64,000 nt of DNA from Candidatus Gastranaerophilales bacterium (GCA_944325885.1 CALVBT010000005.1:1-64000), one strand, 5' to 3'. Counted from the first letter of the stretch, positions 50,995 through 59,930 are shown. A program made the numbers and translations. The notes: generated by a model not told the origin, from the sequence alone.

Positions 50995-52647
50995 TCAGAC
51001 ATTCTTTAAATCCTGCTTCGGGTCATCCGTTACCTGTTTAAAATCGAATTTTGATTTTAAAAATTCAATCATTCCCGGAGTTATTGTATTTGAGGTGCAT
51101 TTTGGCAGATAAATATTTTTTATCCCTAGATACCTCAAATTAAATAAGTGTGAAATCGTATGCAGATTGCACGTCGTAATAAACACGCTGACAGGAAATT
51201 TATCCAAATCAATATGCTCTTTTATGCGGGCAATGATTTTGTAAATCAAAGAAGAATTAAAGAAAGAATTAAAATAAAGTATATTTTCTTTTGAAGAAGG
51301 AATTGTCGTAGAAATTACATAATAATCAGAAGGCAGATTCTTCTCCATCTCGCTAAAATAAGCCGACTGGATAGCTGCATGATTCAAAAGTCCTACAACA
51401 ATCAGTTGTTTAATCTTCTTGTTTTTAATTTTTTCAATAATTTCATCTGCTTTCTGCATAACAGAATCCTCATCATATCCGACTTTTATCTGAGCGAGTC
51501 TGTGATTGCTGTCAAAGCCTGTTGAATTTTCAGCAGCTTCTATGAGCGGAAGAAAATTGTTGTCCTCTATCCTTGTCATCCCCTTGCCGGCAATAATATT
51601 TGTCGTAAAGAGTCTGCCCCTGTACAATCTGTCAAGAAGATATTGAAAATTCCTTATAACAAGCACAGGCCCCTTAAAAGAAGCAAAATCAAACTGTACA
51701 CTATCCAGCGACATTTGATAATGTCCTTTCAGATTTTTATATTTTGCAAATTTTGGATATGCATGAGCAACTACCAGCCCGTTATGGGTATAAACATTTA
51801 TATCGGTATCAATAGCCGCCTCGAGCAAATTTTCCAAATCTTTAAGATTTTGTCCGGAAACAAGAATGGATTTGCCTTTTTCAACACCTACTTCCACATC
51901 ATTGAGAGTGATTTTTCCGTAATATTCTTCTTTAAACTGATGAAGTTTTTGATGAATTTGGTAATTAATACGAGAAAAATCATTTATTTTTTTTATGAGT
52001 TTTGTTTCTGTCATTGCAGAAAAATTGAGATTGTTAAAAAGCCTCAAAATCCCGTCTTCTTCCGGAACATAGTCCTCTGTATAGGCTTTTAGCTCTGTTA
52101 GCCTTATACTCGCACTTTTTATCAGGTTCAATATAATTTCATAAAGATTTTTTATATCAGGATTCATTATCTTGTTGCGTTGAATAGCCTGCTGTTCACC
52201 CTGATTTACAATAGAAGAAAGGTCAAATTTTTCAAACTTTATATTTGATTTCAAAATCTGACAATCTATATTCTTTTTGTCGCAAAAATTTATATAGGCC
52301 TCTTTTACCTCTTCCTTTGCTTTATGAATTTCTTTTAAAATACGCTCAAACTCATCACGGTTGAACTCATAACCAATCAAAAACAATGACAGATAATTTA
52401 TTATCTGGTTTTTAAACTTTTTGTTTTCATAGCCGAGTTCCTGCATTTTTATGTAATAGTAGGTAATTTGCTTTAACTCATAAAGCAAAACCTCCATCAA
52501 AGAATAAACTATCGGGTCTATACTGCAATAGCCGTCAATGGCGCAGTCATTATAGCCCAGTTTTTCGCCGTAATTTCTGTCAAAATCCTGTGCAGCTGCA
52601 CTTCTTTTATCCTGTCCTGAATTTTCGTTTGCAAATTGATTAAACAT
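50995..52647 (-). CDS. Hcp-fold paralogue without cluster ligands
   Basis: A 550-residue protein whose C-terminal two thirds align with Hcp (34770-36311): SGQNLKDLENLLEAA matches TGHDLRDLAILLEQ; INVYTHNGLVVAHAYPKF matches INIYTHGEMLPCHAYPEL; LRYLGIKNIYLPK matches LLYLGIENIRLGP. Ligand positions are changed: His to Gln (SGQNL), Glu to a non-ligand (THNGL), FTTNC Cys to RNF, the persulfide VGGCDGAK Cys to VGLLNHAA, ACGK Cys lost, and WYEQ Glu lost; the N-terminal four-Cys cluster is missing and replaced by a helical region. It cannot hold a hybrid cluster as known. Role unknown: scaffold, sensor or partner of Hcp are options. Confidence 0.82.
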   Translation of the reverse strand: MFNQFANENSGQDKRSAAAQDFDRNYGEKLGYNDCAIDGYCSIDPIVYSLMEVLLYELKQITYYYIKMQELGYENKKFKNQIINYLSLFLIGYEFNRDEFERILKEIHKAKEEVKEAYINFCDKKNIDCQILKSNIKFEKFDLSSIVNQGEQQAIQRNKIMNPDIKNLYEIILNLIKSASIRLTELKAYTEDYVPEEDGILRLFNNLNFSAMTETKLIKKINDFSRINYQIHQKLHQFKEEYYGKITLNDVEVGVEKGKSILVSGQNLKDLENLLEAAIDTDINVYTHNGLVVAHAYPKFAKYKNLKGHYQMSLDSVQFDFASFKGPVLVIRNFQYLLDRLYRGRLFTTNIIAGKGMTRIEDNNFLPLIEAAENSTGFDSNHRLAQIKVGYDEDSVMQKADEIIEKIKNKKIKQLIVVGLLNHAAIQSAYFSEMEKNLPSDYYVISTTIPSSKENILYFNSFFNSSLIYKIIARIKEHIDLDKFPVSVFITTCNLHTISHLFNLRYLGIKNIYLPKCTSNTITPGMIEFLKSKFDFKQVTDDPKQDLKNV

Positions 52648-52756
52648 AAACGTATTTTAAAAAACAATATTGCAAAAACCATTAGCTAAAAGGCCAATTC
52701 GATTATGCCCGATTTTGCCAATCATTTGGATTATGACTGCATTTTAAAATCTATAG

Positions 52757-52773
52757 TATAATTTGATATCAAA
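52757..52773 (+). promoter_or_regulatory. -10 box with overlapping palindrome upstream of the M16 gene
   Basis: TATAAT (52757-52762) is directly followed by the perfect 12-bp palindrome TTTGATATCAAA (52762-52773), an obvious place for an operator at the start site. A clear -35 is not seen. Confidence 0.45.
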
Positions 52774-52804
52774 TATACAAAATTATTGAAGGGGGCAGGT
52801 TTTT

Positions 52805-55438
52805 ATGAAAAACATTAAAAAACTATTTATTCTGGTTTTATTTGCATTTTTCTGCATAACCCAGAATGTTTTTGCGATGGATTATTCCGTCTACAAACTC
52901 GATAACGGCCAAACAGTCATTATAAAAGAAGTCCACGACAACCCGATAGTAACAATTGACACGTGGATAAAAACAGGCTCTATAAACGAAAATGACAAAA
53001 ATAACGGTGTGGCTCACTTTCTGGAGCATCTGTTCTTTAAAGGGACAACAAAACATCCGACAGGTGAATTCGACAGAATACTGGAATCTAAAGGCGCACA
53101 AACAAATGCTGCAACGAGCAAAGATTTTACACACTATTACATAACCCTGCCTTCAAAATATTTTGAAACAGCAATCGACCTGCACGCAGACATGCTGATG
53201 AATCCGCTCATCCCCCGCAAAGAACTGGAAAAAGAACGCAAAGTAGTAATAGAAGAAATAGCAAAAACAAATGACAATCCTGAAAACAAACTGTATGAAA
53301 ATATGGTGCAGTCATTTTATATAAACCATCCTTACAAAAGAAAAGTAATAGGCAAAAAAGAGATTATAGAGAACATTTCCAGAGAAGAAATCTTCAATTT
53401 TTACAACAGCTGGTACAATCCGTCTAATATGATTACAGTTGTTGTCGGTGATATTGACACGACTCAGGCTCTGGATTTGATAAAAAAGAACTTTAACAGA
53501 CCCGAAGCCAAAAACTGCAAAAATCCAAAATACAAATCAGATAAAAATATCGAAAAACAAATCGAAATTACTGCAAAAGACAAAGTCAAAAACGGCTATA
53601 TGCTGATAGGCTTTAGAGGAGTTCCGCAGGAAAACAGAGCAGACAGCTACGCTCTTGATGTTCTTGCCACCATCCTTGGCGACGGCCGCGCCTCAAAACT
53701 CTATCAGGCAGTTAAAGAGCAAAAACAGCTTGCTTACAGCATTTCTGCAGGACATGCTTCTATGAAAGATGACAGCCTTGTGTTTGTAAGAGCAAACTTT
53801 ACACCGGAAAACAAGGACAAAGTAAAAAAAGCTATTTTTGACGAAATTACAAAAGTAAGAAACGGCAATATAGACGAGCAGGAAATTTCTACCGCAAAAA
53901 ATATTATAGAGAGAGATACCTTCTACGCAAGAGAATCTACCTCAAACATTGCCAACGAACTCGGATACACCACTCTTGTTTACGGTGATGCAAAATATTA
54001 TGACGAATACATAGACAACATCAAAAAGGTTACAAAAGCCGATTTAATAAGGGTTGCAAAAAAATATCTGAACCCGAATCACGCAGTAATCTCCATAATG
54101 CTTCCGGACACGGCTTCTGAAGAAAACATTAAAAAGATAAGCAATGTTGCACACCCAAAACCCGTTGTTGTCAAAAAAGAAAAAAATATTACCCAGTACA
54201 AACTATCAAACAATCTGAACCTTATTATAAATCACAACACGCTCAATGATATTGTTGCTATGGAAATTTATGCCAAAGGCGGAAATTTTATTGAGAAAAA
54301 AGCAGGCACAGGCACAATAACAGCGTCAGTTATGATGAAAGGGACAAAAAAATATTCCCAGATAGATTTGTCACAGACAATGGAACAAAACGGAATAAAA
54401 ATAGTTCCGGCTAACGGCTCGGATTACTTTTCAATATCCGTAAAAACAACAAAAAACGATTTGCCGCTGACATTTGACCTCTTAAACGAAGTGGTAAACA
54501 ATGCAACACTGGACAAAAACGAAATTGAAAGAATAAAAACAGAAAAAATCTACGCTATTCAACAAAACAGAGATACGCCTTCGAGTGTTGCTTTTGAAGA
54601 ATTCAAAACAGCAATCTGGGCAAACACTCCTTACGGTGTCACCGGGAAAGTAATGGAAAAAACTATCCCGACAATAAACAAAAATGATGTAGAAGAATTT
54701 TACAACACTGTTTTTTATCCGGAAAATCTTGTTATCTCAATTAATGGAAACGTTAATGACGAAGAAATCATAAAAAACATTGAACAAATCTTCTGCTCAA
54801 AAAAATATACAAATGCGAAAAAATTTGAATATTCAAACTACAAGAACAAATTCTTACCGCTTTCAGCCACCAAAAACGTAAAAAAAGAAAAAGACGTAGA
54901 AGCTGCATGGATACTAATGGGCTGGCTCACAGACGGAGTGCAGAACAAAAAAGACATTGCAGCTCTGCAGGTTATTGATTCTATACTAGGCGGCGGTATG
55001 AGTTCCAGACTGTTCTCAAATCTCAGAGGAGAACAGGGGCTGGCATATCAGGTAGGTTCCAGCTTTGCAGCGAACGTAAATCAGGGTGTTTTTGCGGTTT
55101 ACATCGGCACAAACCCGGAAACAGCACTGCACTCAAAAAATGAACTGCTAAAACAAATTAACCTGCTTAAAAAAGAATTTGTTTCGGACAAAGAGCTGCA
55201 AGAAGCAAAGGACAAAATTCTCGGCAACTTTGTTCTTTCTCAGGAAACAAACATGGAAAAAGCCTACACTCTGGGCTGGTTTGAACTCTCCGGCAGAGGG
55301 TTTGACTATATAAATGAATTTCCTAAACTGATAGAATGCGTAACCCCGACCGAAGTAATAAGAGTCGCAAACAAATATTTTGAAAAACCTTACGTATTCA
55401 CGATAGTTGCACCGAAAAAATATCTGAAACAATTCTAA
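52805..55438 (+). CDS. Exported M16-family zinc peptidase (two-domain)
   Basis: An 877-residue peptidase with signal peptide (cut near residue 24). The first M16 domain has the inverted zinc motif HFLEH (71-75) and the downstream Glu in KERKVVIEEIA (~151). The second half (~450-877) has the same fold but no HxxEH, as is usual for the paired inactive domain, with the RGEQGLAYQVGSSF signature. M16 enzymes degrade peptides and small proteins in a closed chamber; this one would act in the periplasm. Typical of PqqL/YmxG-like proteins fused in one chain. GGGGG precedes the ATG. Confidence 0.93.
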   Translation: MKNIKKLFILVLFAFFCITQNVFAMDYSVYKLDNGQTVIIKEVHDNPIVTIDTWIKTGSINENDKNNGVAHFLEHLFFKGTTKHPTGEFDRILESKGAQTNAATSKDFTHYYITLPSKYFETAIDLHADMLMNPLIPRKELEKERKVVIEEIAKTNDNPENKLYENMVQSFYINHPYKRKVIGKKEIIENISREEIFNFYNSWYNPSNMITVVVGDIDTTQALDLIKKNFNRPEAKNCKNPKYKSDKNIEKQIEITAKDKVKNGYMLIGFRGVPQENRADSYALDVLATILGDGRASKLYQAVKEQKQLAYSISAGHASMKDDSLVFVRANFTPENKDKVKKAIFDEITKVRNGNIDEQEISTAKNIIERDTFYARESTSNIANELGYTTLVYGDAKYYDEYIDNIKKVTKADLIRVAKKYLNPNHAVISIMLPDTASEENIKKISNVAHPKPVVVKKEKNITQYKLSNNLNLIINHNTLNDIVAMEIYAKGGNFIEKKAGTGTITASVMMKGTKKYSQIDLSQTMEQNGIKIVPANGSDYFSISVKTTKNDLPLTFDLLNEVVNNATLDKNEIERIKTEKIYAIQQNRDTPSSVAFEEFKTAIWANTPYGVTGKVMEKTIPTINKNDVEEFYNTVFYPENLVISINGNVNDEEIIKNIEQIFCSKKYTNAKKFEYSNYKNKFLPLSATKNVKKEKDVEAAWILMGWLTDGVQNKKDIAALQVIDSILGGGMSSRLFSNLRGEQGLAYQVGSSFAANVNQGVFAVYIGTNPETALHSKNELLKQINLLKKEFVSDKELQEAKDKILGNFVLSQETNMEKAYTLGWFELSGRGFDYINEFPKLIECVTPTEVIRVANKYFEKPYVFTIVAPKKYLKQF

Positions 55439-55470
55439 TTTTCTTTAATATAAAGTTATAAAAAGACTAC

Positions 55471-55503
55471 AGGCTGCGTGATTTAAACAGCGCAGCCTTT
55501 TTA
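55471..55503. terminator. Terminator of the M16 gene
   Basis: AGGCTGCG / CGCAGCCT stem (8 bp) with a loop of 12 nt, then TTTTT. It overlaps the 3' end of the minus-strand formyltransferase by 3 bp. Confidence 0.83.
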
Positions 55504-56472
55504 TCTGCAAATATCTCCTGCTTTGACACACCATTTTATATAAAACGGAGTAAATATCCGGCCTATTTTGTGGAACAATTTTAATTTTTGCACCTTGGCA
55601 ATCTTGTTGTCTCCTGTAAGAATCCACAGTGCTTTGTCATTTTTTTTGAGAATCAAACCGGCCTTGTACTTTTGTGTTGTATATTTTGTCTTGTTTTCAA
55701 AAAATTTTATCTTTCCTACTTTTAAAAAAGTCCTTTTATGAGGGATATAAGCGGGCTGCCACGGACTCAGGCCTCTCACCATCGCATTTATTTCCGTCGA
55801 GGATTTTCTAAAATCAATCAAAATGTCTGTCTCGCTGATTTGAGGATAATAAGAAGCATCCTTTTCGTTCTGGTTTATAGGAATAATCATCTCATCATTC
55901 ATGGCTGTTAACAGTTCATTTATTCCCTGCCGTGCAAGCACGCAGCATTTATCTTTGAGGCTTCCGCCCGTATCTCCGTTAAAACCCTGTAAAATATCTA
56001 TTTTCTTTTGCAAAAGAATCGGGCCTGTATCGAGTTTTTCATCCATAAGATGAAAAGTTATGCCGCTTTGAGTTTCACCGTTCATGATAACTCTCATATA
56101 AGGGTTCGGCCCTCTGTATTTTGGCAGTAAAGAGGGATGACAGTTGATTGTACCGATTTTTGGCAAATTAATTATGTCTTTTTTAAACTTTTCACTCCAC
56201 GAGCCGACCAGAATAATATCGGGATTGAGTTTTAGGATTTCTCTTTTAAAAGCATCAGAATTTACGCTGCGGGCTTTAATTTCTCTTAATTTAAGACTCC
56301 TTATAAAAGACAAATCTTTGCCGGGGGCAAAAAAATCCTTAAAAAACAAAAGCCACGGTGCAATAGACACTCTTTCATGCCGGAACACTCCTACGACCTT
56401 ATTATTAGACTCAAGAGTCCCCAGAATAAGGTTAGAAAACATCTTATCATATCCGACAATTACTATTTTCAT
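55501..56472 (-). CDS. Formyltransferase-family protein (Fmt-like)
   Basis: A 323-residue N-formyltransferase-fold protein. The catalytic Asn-His-Asp set is visible: NCHPSLLPKYRGPNPYMRVI, then HLMDEKLDTGPILLQ. Length and C-terminal domain resemble methionyl-tRNA formyltransferase, but the post-SLLP segment (RGPNPYM instead of RGAAPIQ) and a long basic C-terminus differ, so it may be a sugar-nucleotide or other 10-formyl-THF-dependent enzyme. It is 53 bp downstream of a zinc-ribbon protein in the same strand. No deformylase gene is near. Confidence 0.72.
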   Translation of the reverse strand: MKIVIVGYDKMFSNLILGTLESNNKVVGVFRHERVSIAPWLLFFKDFFAPGKDLSFIRSLKLREIKARSVNSDAFKREILKLNPDIILVGSWSEKFKKDIINLPKIGTINCHPSLLPKYRGPNPYMRVIMNGETQSGITFHLMDEKLDTGPILLQKKIDILQGFNGDTGGSLKDKCCVLARQGINELLTAMNDEMIIPINQNEKDASYYPQISETDILIDFRKSSTEINAMVRGLSPWQPAYIPHKRTFLKVGKIKFFENKTKYTTQKYKAGLILKKNDKALWILTGDNKIAKVQKLKLFHKIGRIFTPFYIKWCVKAGDICR

Positions 56473-56525
56473 TTTTTTCTAAAATGCGAAGTTATAAACA
56501 AATCCAGCAGATCATCAACTTGCTT

Positions 56526-56867
56526 TCATATTTCGTTTTGCAGTTTTTTTGCACAGTTGCTGCACAACTGGTTTGTTTTGCCTGCAATTGGTACAATATT
56601 CCCGCATTTTGCACATTTCATTGTGACTTTTTGCGCTACTTTCACAAATTTGCCTGCAAGAAACAAAGCTTCAAATTCATCAACTTTAAGATTAAATCTT
56701 GTCAAAATTTCTTCTAAAGGAACTGTTTCTGCCGGTGCTGTCAAAACGTAGGTATTTATATCACTTACAAGTTTATTTTGTTCTTCAAAGCATTTGTCAC
56801 AAATATCTCTTTTTGATGTTTGGAGAAATAATGCTCCGCATTTTTTACAATTAGCTGCATTAGCCAT
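56526..56867 (-). CDS. Zinc-ribbon plus helix-turn-helix protein (YvyF/TIGR03826-like)
   Basis: A 113-residue protein: an N-terminal zinc ribbon (CKKCG ... CDKC), a short MerR-like helix-turn-helix (VPLEEILTRFNLKVDEFEALFLAGKF), and a second Cys pair set at the end (CAKCG, CSNC). This order is that of the small 'flagellar operon protein' YvyF family, although no flagellar gene is here, so its regulatory role may lie elsewhere (perhaps with surface structures). First gene of a two-gene unit with the formyltransferase. Confidence 0.78.
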   Translation of the reverse strand: MANAANCKKCGALFLQTSKRDICDKCFEEQNKLVSDINTYVLTAPAETVPLEEILTRFNLKVDEFEALFLAGKFVKVAQKVTMKCAKCGNIVPIAGKTNQLCSNCAKKLQNEI

Positions 56868-57029
56868 GTATAAACCCTCTCAATATTTATAGTAAAATCT
56901 TAGCTAAACAATCACTAAAAAGCAAGTAGGGGCATAAAAACCCGTTTTTGCTTTATCTCAACACAGACAACAGACAACAGAACAAACAATTTCTGCAATC
57001 TACAGGCAACGTCAGGCTGATGAATTAAG

Positions 57030-57059
57030 TTGACAAAGGATTTAAACAAATAGTATAAG
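57030..57059 (+). promoter_or_regulatory. Promoter for the 57.1 kb operon
   Basis: TTGACA (57030-57035) and TATAAG (57054-57059) are 18 bp apart, a good sigma-70 pair, with a long ~85-nt leader. Confidence 0.65.
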
Positions 57060-57113
57060 TGTATTGTATTGTAAAAAAAAACAAAAAAATGCTACCTGTA
57101 AAGTAAATTTTTT

Positions 57114-57129
57114 TATACAATATTGTATA
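57114..57129 (+). promoter_or_regulatory. Perfect 16-bp palindrome before the ribosome site
   Basis: TATACAAT / ATTGTATA lies 2 bp upstream of the AGAAGAGAG ribosome site of the gene at 57146. It could be an operator or a hairpin that controls ribosome access. A related run TGTATTGTATTGTA is 50 bp upstream. Confidence 0.5.
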
Positions 57130-57145
57130 AGAGAAGAGAGATAAA

Positions 57146-57772
57146 TTGGACAACCATTTCAACAGCTTTGACAATCTAGAAACATCAATCAGAAAATCCT
57201 CTGTTATTCAAGAGAGGATAAATCTTGTTTCAACTCATATGTACAAACAGTTTTTGGAATACCAACGCTCCACAATGAATTCTGCAGAGGTATTTTTAAA
57301 AATTGCTGACAATATGCGCTCAACCGTTGAATATCTAAAACAGTCCTTTGGCGCAAGAGGAGTCGCCACAGACAATATTTATTTTGAAGCTGATAACGAC
57401 AACTCAGTACTTGTGCTTCATATCTTGTGGCATACAATAAGCTTTACCACAAAATGGAACAACCAGCCTCAGGCTCTTTACAGAGGGGTCGAAGTCCCTA
57501 TGATATCCAACAGAATCATTGCAATGAAGGGCAATTTCTACGAAATAATCAAAGACGTAAAAGAAGAAGACCAGCTCAGAACAGTCCTTGAACAAGAGGT
57601 AGCCTCGTTATTTATCCCTGCTGAAAGAGGACAGAACTGCATTATAAAAATAAACCATCTTGGTAACAAAGAATTTTATATAAACCACATGGATGCCCCG
57701 AGAGAATTTCTGCTGAAAGTAATAGAAACAATATGCGGCGGCGGCATATACCACGAAGAATTAAGACAATAA
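57146..57772 (+). CDS. Unknown protein, TTG start
   Basis: A 208-residue soluble protein I do not recognise. Helical N-terminus (IQERINLVSTHMYKQFLEYQ), a central alpha/beta part (VLVLHILWHTISFTTKWNN), and a C-terminal EEDQLRTVLEQEVASLFIP stretch. No metal site or membrane segment is apparent. The start is TTG at 57146, supported by AGAGAG at the right distance and by the promoter above. It is 12 bp before the TPR-glycosyltransferase gene and presumably co-transcribed. Confidence 0.7.
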   Translation: MDNHFNSFDNLETSIRKSSVIQERINLVSTHMYKQFLEYQRSTMNSAEVFLKIADNMRSTVEYLKQSFGARGVATDNIYFEADNDNSVLVLHILWHTISFTTKWNNQPQALYRGVEVPMISNRIIAMKGNFYEIIKDVKEEDQLRTVLEQEVASLFIPAERGQNCIIKINHLGNKEFYINHMDAPREFLLKVIETICGGGIYHEELRQ

Positions 57773-57784
57773 CAGGCTACATCA

Positions 57785-59266
57785 ATGGCAGATATCCAAA
57801 AGGCACTGGAGCTTCAATCAAACGGCCAGTATGAAGAAGCAAAACAAATTTATCTCGAATTTCTCAAAGAAGAACCGGAGCAGCCGGATGTTTCAAACCT
57901 TCTGGGGCTGATTTATCTTAACACGGGAGAACTCTCTCTGGCCAAACAATACCTCAAGACAGCTCTAAAAGGGTTCCGTTGTGCTGATTTTTGCCGGAAC
58001 ATGGGGCTTGTTTATTACAAAGAAAAAAATTACGACGAAGCAATAAAACTGTTTGATGAAGCTATAAGCTACGAATCTGACAATGTTTACTTCATAAGAG
58101 ATTTTGCAAAACTTGCACAAAAAGCACAACTCGTAGACTACTGCATAAAATTAACTAAAAGGTGCCTCGAACTCGACCCGAAAGACACTATAGGCATGAT
58201 AAATTTAGGCCTTATGTACGAAAAAAAATACGACATGGTCTCAGCCAAAAAATGCTATATCAACTCTCTTAAAATCAAAAAAAGCTACGCAGCACTGCAC
58301 AATCTCGGTATTTTATACAGAAATGAAGGAAATTATGCAGAATCCGAAAAATGTATAAAAGAAGCTCTTAAATACGATCCTAAAAATGTAATGTCCCATC
58401 TGAGCCTTGGCATGACTTATCTTATACAAAAAGATTTTGAAAACGGCTACAAACACTATATGAAAAAAAAGCCCGAAGTAGCTGCAATGTACAAAAACCA
58501 CTGGGACGGAGCAGAACACAAAGACAAGACCCTTCTTGTTTATTATGATTCCGGTTTTGGCGACCAGATAATGTTTTGCCGTTATCTGAACCTTGTGAAA
58601 GACAAATTTAAAGAGGTAAAATTTTTCTGCTCGCATGAACTCGGACGTTTGTTTACAAAGAATTTTCCCGACATAAAGATAATTCATCAGGTAAAAGATG
58701 ACTACGACTACAGCGACAATGTCATGTACCTAAATTATCATCTCGGGCTGGATTTTGAGCATATACCTTTTTCTGACGGATATTTGAACGCAGAAATTTC
58801 AAAAGATGAATGTTTTAATACACAAAACAAAAAAATAGGGCTTTTCTGGCAGGGGAACTATGACGGATACTCAAACCGTGCAATAAAACTCAAAGAACTC
58901 GCTCCCCTGTTAACTCTTGAAAACTGCACCTTTTACGGTTTTACAAAAGATGACAAAGACAATCAGATAGAAGAATTTTCGCAAATAATAAATACCGGCA
59001 AAGACCTTAAAGATTTTTACGACACCGCAACAAAACTAAAAGCACTGGATTTGTTCATCACAATAGATACTGCCGCAGCAAACCTCGCCGGTGCGCTCGG
59101 GGTAAAAACACTGTTTTTGCTGCCAAAAGTAAATGAATGGAGATGGTTCTCCGATACCAAAACGACTCCGTGGTACTCCTCTTTTACGATTTACAAACAA
59201 AAAGAAGACAGAAACTGGCAGCCTGTTATAGAAGAAATTCTGCAAGATTTAAAAAAATCCTTCTAA
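57785..59266 (+). CDS. TPR protein with a C-terminal GT9/GT41-like glycosyltransferase domain
   Basis: A 493-residue protein. Residues 1-235 hold about six TPR units (e.g. GLIYLNTGELSLAKQYLKTAL, GLMYEKKYDMVSAKKCY). The rest has the ADP-heptose/GT-B-type end DSGFGDQIMFCRYL, then IGLFWQGN, LFITIDTAAANLAGALGVKTLFLLP, and the W-rich 'WRWFSDTKTTPWYSSF' piece. This TPR-plus-GT plan is common in bacteria with surface or flagellin/pilin glycosylation. Acceptor and donor are unknown. The three tRNA genes follow on the same strand. Confidence 0.82.
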   Translation: MADIQKALELQSNGQYEEAKQIYLEFLKEEPEQPDVSNLLGLIYLNTGELSLAKQYLKTALKGFRCADFCRNMGLVYYKEKNYDEAIKLFDEAISYESDNVYFIRDFAKLAQKAQLVDYCIKLTKRCLELDPKDTIGMINLGLMYEKKYDMVSAKKCYINSLKIKKSYAALHNLGILYRNEGNYAESEKCIKEALKYDPKNVMSHLSLGMTYLIQKDFENGYKHYMKKKPEVAAMYKNHWDGAEHKDKTLLVYYDSGFGDQIMFCRYLNLVKDKFKEVKFFCSHELGRLFTKNFPDIKIIHQVKDDYDYSDNVMYLNYHLGLDFEHIPFSDGYLNAEISKDECFNTQNKKIGLFWQGNYDGYSNRAIKLKELAPLLTLENCTFYGFTKDDKDNQIEEFSQIINTGKDLKDFYDTATKLKALDLFITIDTAAANLAGALGVKTLFLLPKVNEWRWFSDTKTTPWYSSFTIYKQKEDRNWQPVIEEILQDLKKSF

Positions 59267-59270
59267 CCAC

Positions 59271-59299
59271 TTGACACTTTAACATGTCCTTAATATTAT
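59271..59299 (+). promoter_or_regulatory. Promoter of the tRNA cluster
   Basis: TTGACA (59271-59276) and TATTAT (59294-59299) with a 17-bp spacer; the start site would fall at about 59306, 2 bp before the first tRNA. Confidence 0.7.
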
Positions 59300-59307
59300 A
59301 ATCCTAT

Positions 59308-59379
59308 GCCGAAGTGGCTCAATGGTAGAGCAACGGTTTTGTAAACCGTAGGTTGTAGGTTCGATTCCTATCTTCGGCA
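59308..59379 (+). tRNA. tRNA-Thr (anticodon TGT)
   Basis: A 72-nt cloverleaf: acceptor GCCGAAG / CTTCGGC with discriminator A, D-loop with AATGGTAGAG, anticodon arm ACGGT-TTTGTAA-ACCGT reading TGT, and T-arm with GGTTCGATTCC. No CCA is encoded directly after it. Confidence 0.95.
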
Positions 59380-59394
59380 TTTTTTATAATCTGC

Positions 59395-59466
59395 GCCTTC
59401 GTAGCGCAGGGGTAGCGCACTCCCTTGGTAAGGGAGAGGCCACGGGTTCAAATCCCGTCGAAGGCA
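59395..59466 (+). tRNA. tRNA-Thr (anticodon GGT)
   Basis: A 72-nt cloverleaf: acceptor GCCTTCG / CGAAGGC with discriminator A, anticodon arm CTCCC-TTGGTAA-GGGAG reading GGT, and T-arm GGGTTCAAATCCC. Second threonine isoacceptor, 15 bp after the first tRNA. Confidence 0.95.
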
Positions 59467-59498
59467 GATTTCTTCTAGAGAGTGCAACAATTGAATAT

Positions 59499-59581
59499 GG
59501 GTAGATGGCCGAGTGGCTAAAGGCGACAGACTGTAAATCTGTTCCCGCGAGGGTACGGTGGTTCGAATCCACCTCTGCCCA
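59499..59581 (+). tRNA. tRNA-Tyr (anticodon GTA)
   Basis: An 83-nt class II tRNA with a long variable arm (TCCCGCGAGGGTAC). Acceptor GGGTAGA / TCTGCCC (one U-G pair), discriminator A, anticodon arm CAGA-CTGTAAA-TCTG reading GTA, T-arm GGTGGTTCGAATCCACC. Its 3' end is reused in the tandem repeat that follows. Confidence 0.95.
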
Positions 59582-59926
59582 AACTTTTTAAAAGACTCCG
59601 ATAGGGGTCTTTTTTATTGAGGTGGATTCGAACAAATCTCTATACTGCTCGCAGATACTTCGTATCTGACTTAGCATACCTCCATCCGTAACGTGCCACA
59701 GGCACCTTCCGCACGGAGTCCTTACCTCTGCCCAAACTTTTTAAAAGACTCCGATAGGGGTCTTTTTTATTGAGGTGGATTCGAACAAATCTCTATACTG
59801 CTCGCAGATACTTCGTATCTGACTTAGCATACCTCCATCCGTAACGTGCCACAGGCACCTTCCGCACGGAGTCCTTACCTCTGCCCAAACTTTTTAAAAG
59901 ACTCCGAAAGGGGTCTTTTTTAATAA
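59571..59926. repeat. 153-bp tandem repeat containing the tRNA-Tyr 3' end
   Basis: Units 59571-59723 and 59724-59876 appear identical, followed by a third partial copy (59877-~59926) that differs by one base in the hairpin loop. Each unit starts with ACCTCTGCCC of tRNA-Tyr, then the terminator hairpin. GAGGTGGATTCGAAC follows, an exact reverse complement of the tRNA T-arm/3' side (GTTCGAATCCACCTC). The unit also holds the hairpins CAGATAC-TTC-GTATCTG and GTGCC-ACA-GGCAC. The span has no gene. Confidence 0.85.
59590..59616 (+). terminator. Terminator of the tRNA cluster
   Basis: AGACTCC-GATA-GGGGTCT stem (one U-G pair) followed by a T run. It is duplicated within each copy of the 153-bp repeat. 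Confidence 0.85.
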
Positions 59927-59930
59927 AAAA

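Noticed and set aside
50800-51112. Two plus-strand frames downstream of thyX
   Set aside because: They lie in a dispersed repeat, have no ribosome site or homology, and overlap the end of the Hcp-like gene.
59571-59930. CRISPR array
   Set aside because: The repeat unit is 153 bp without spacers, units are identical throughout, and it is derived from tRNA-Tyr; no cas gene is near.
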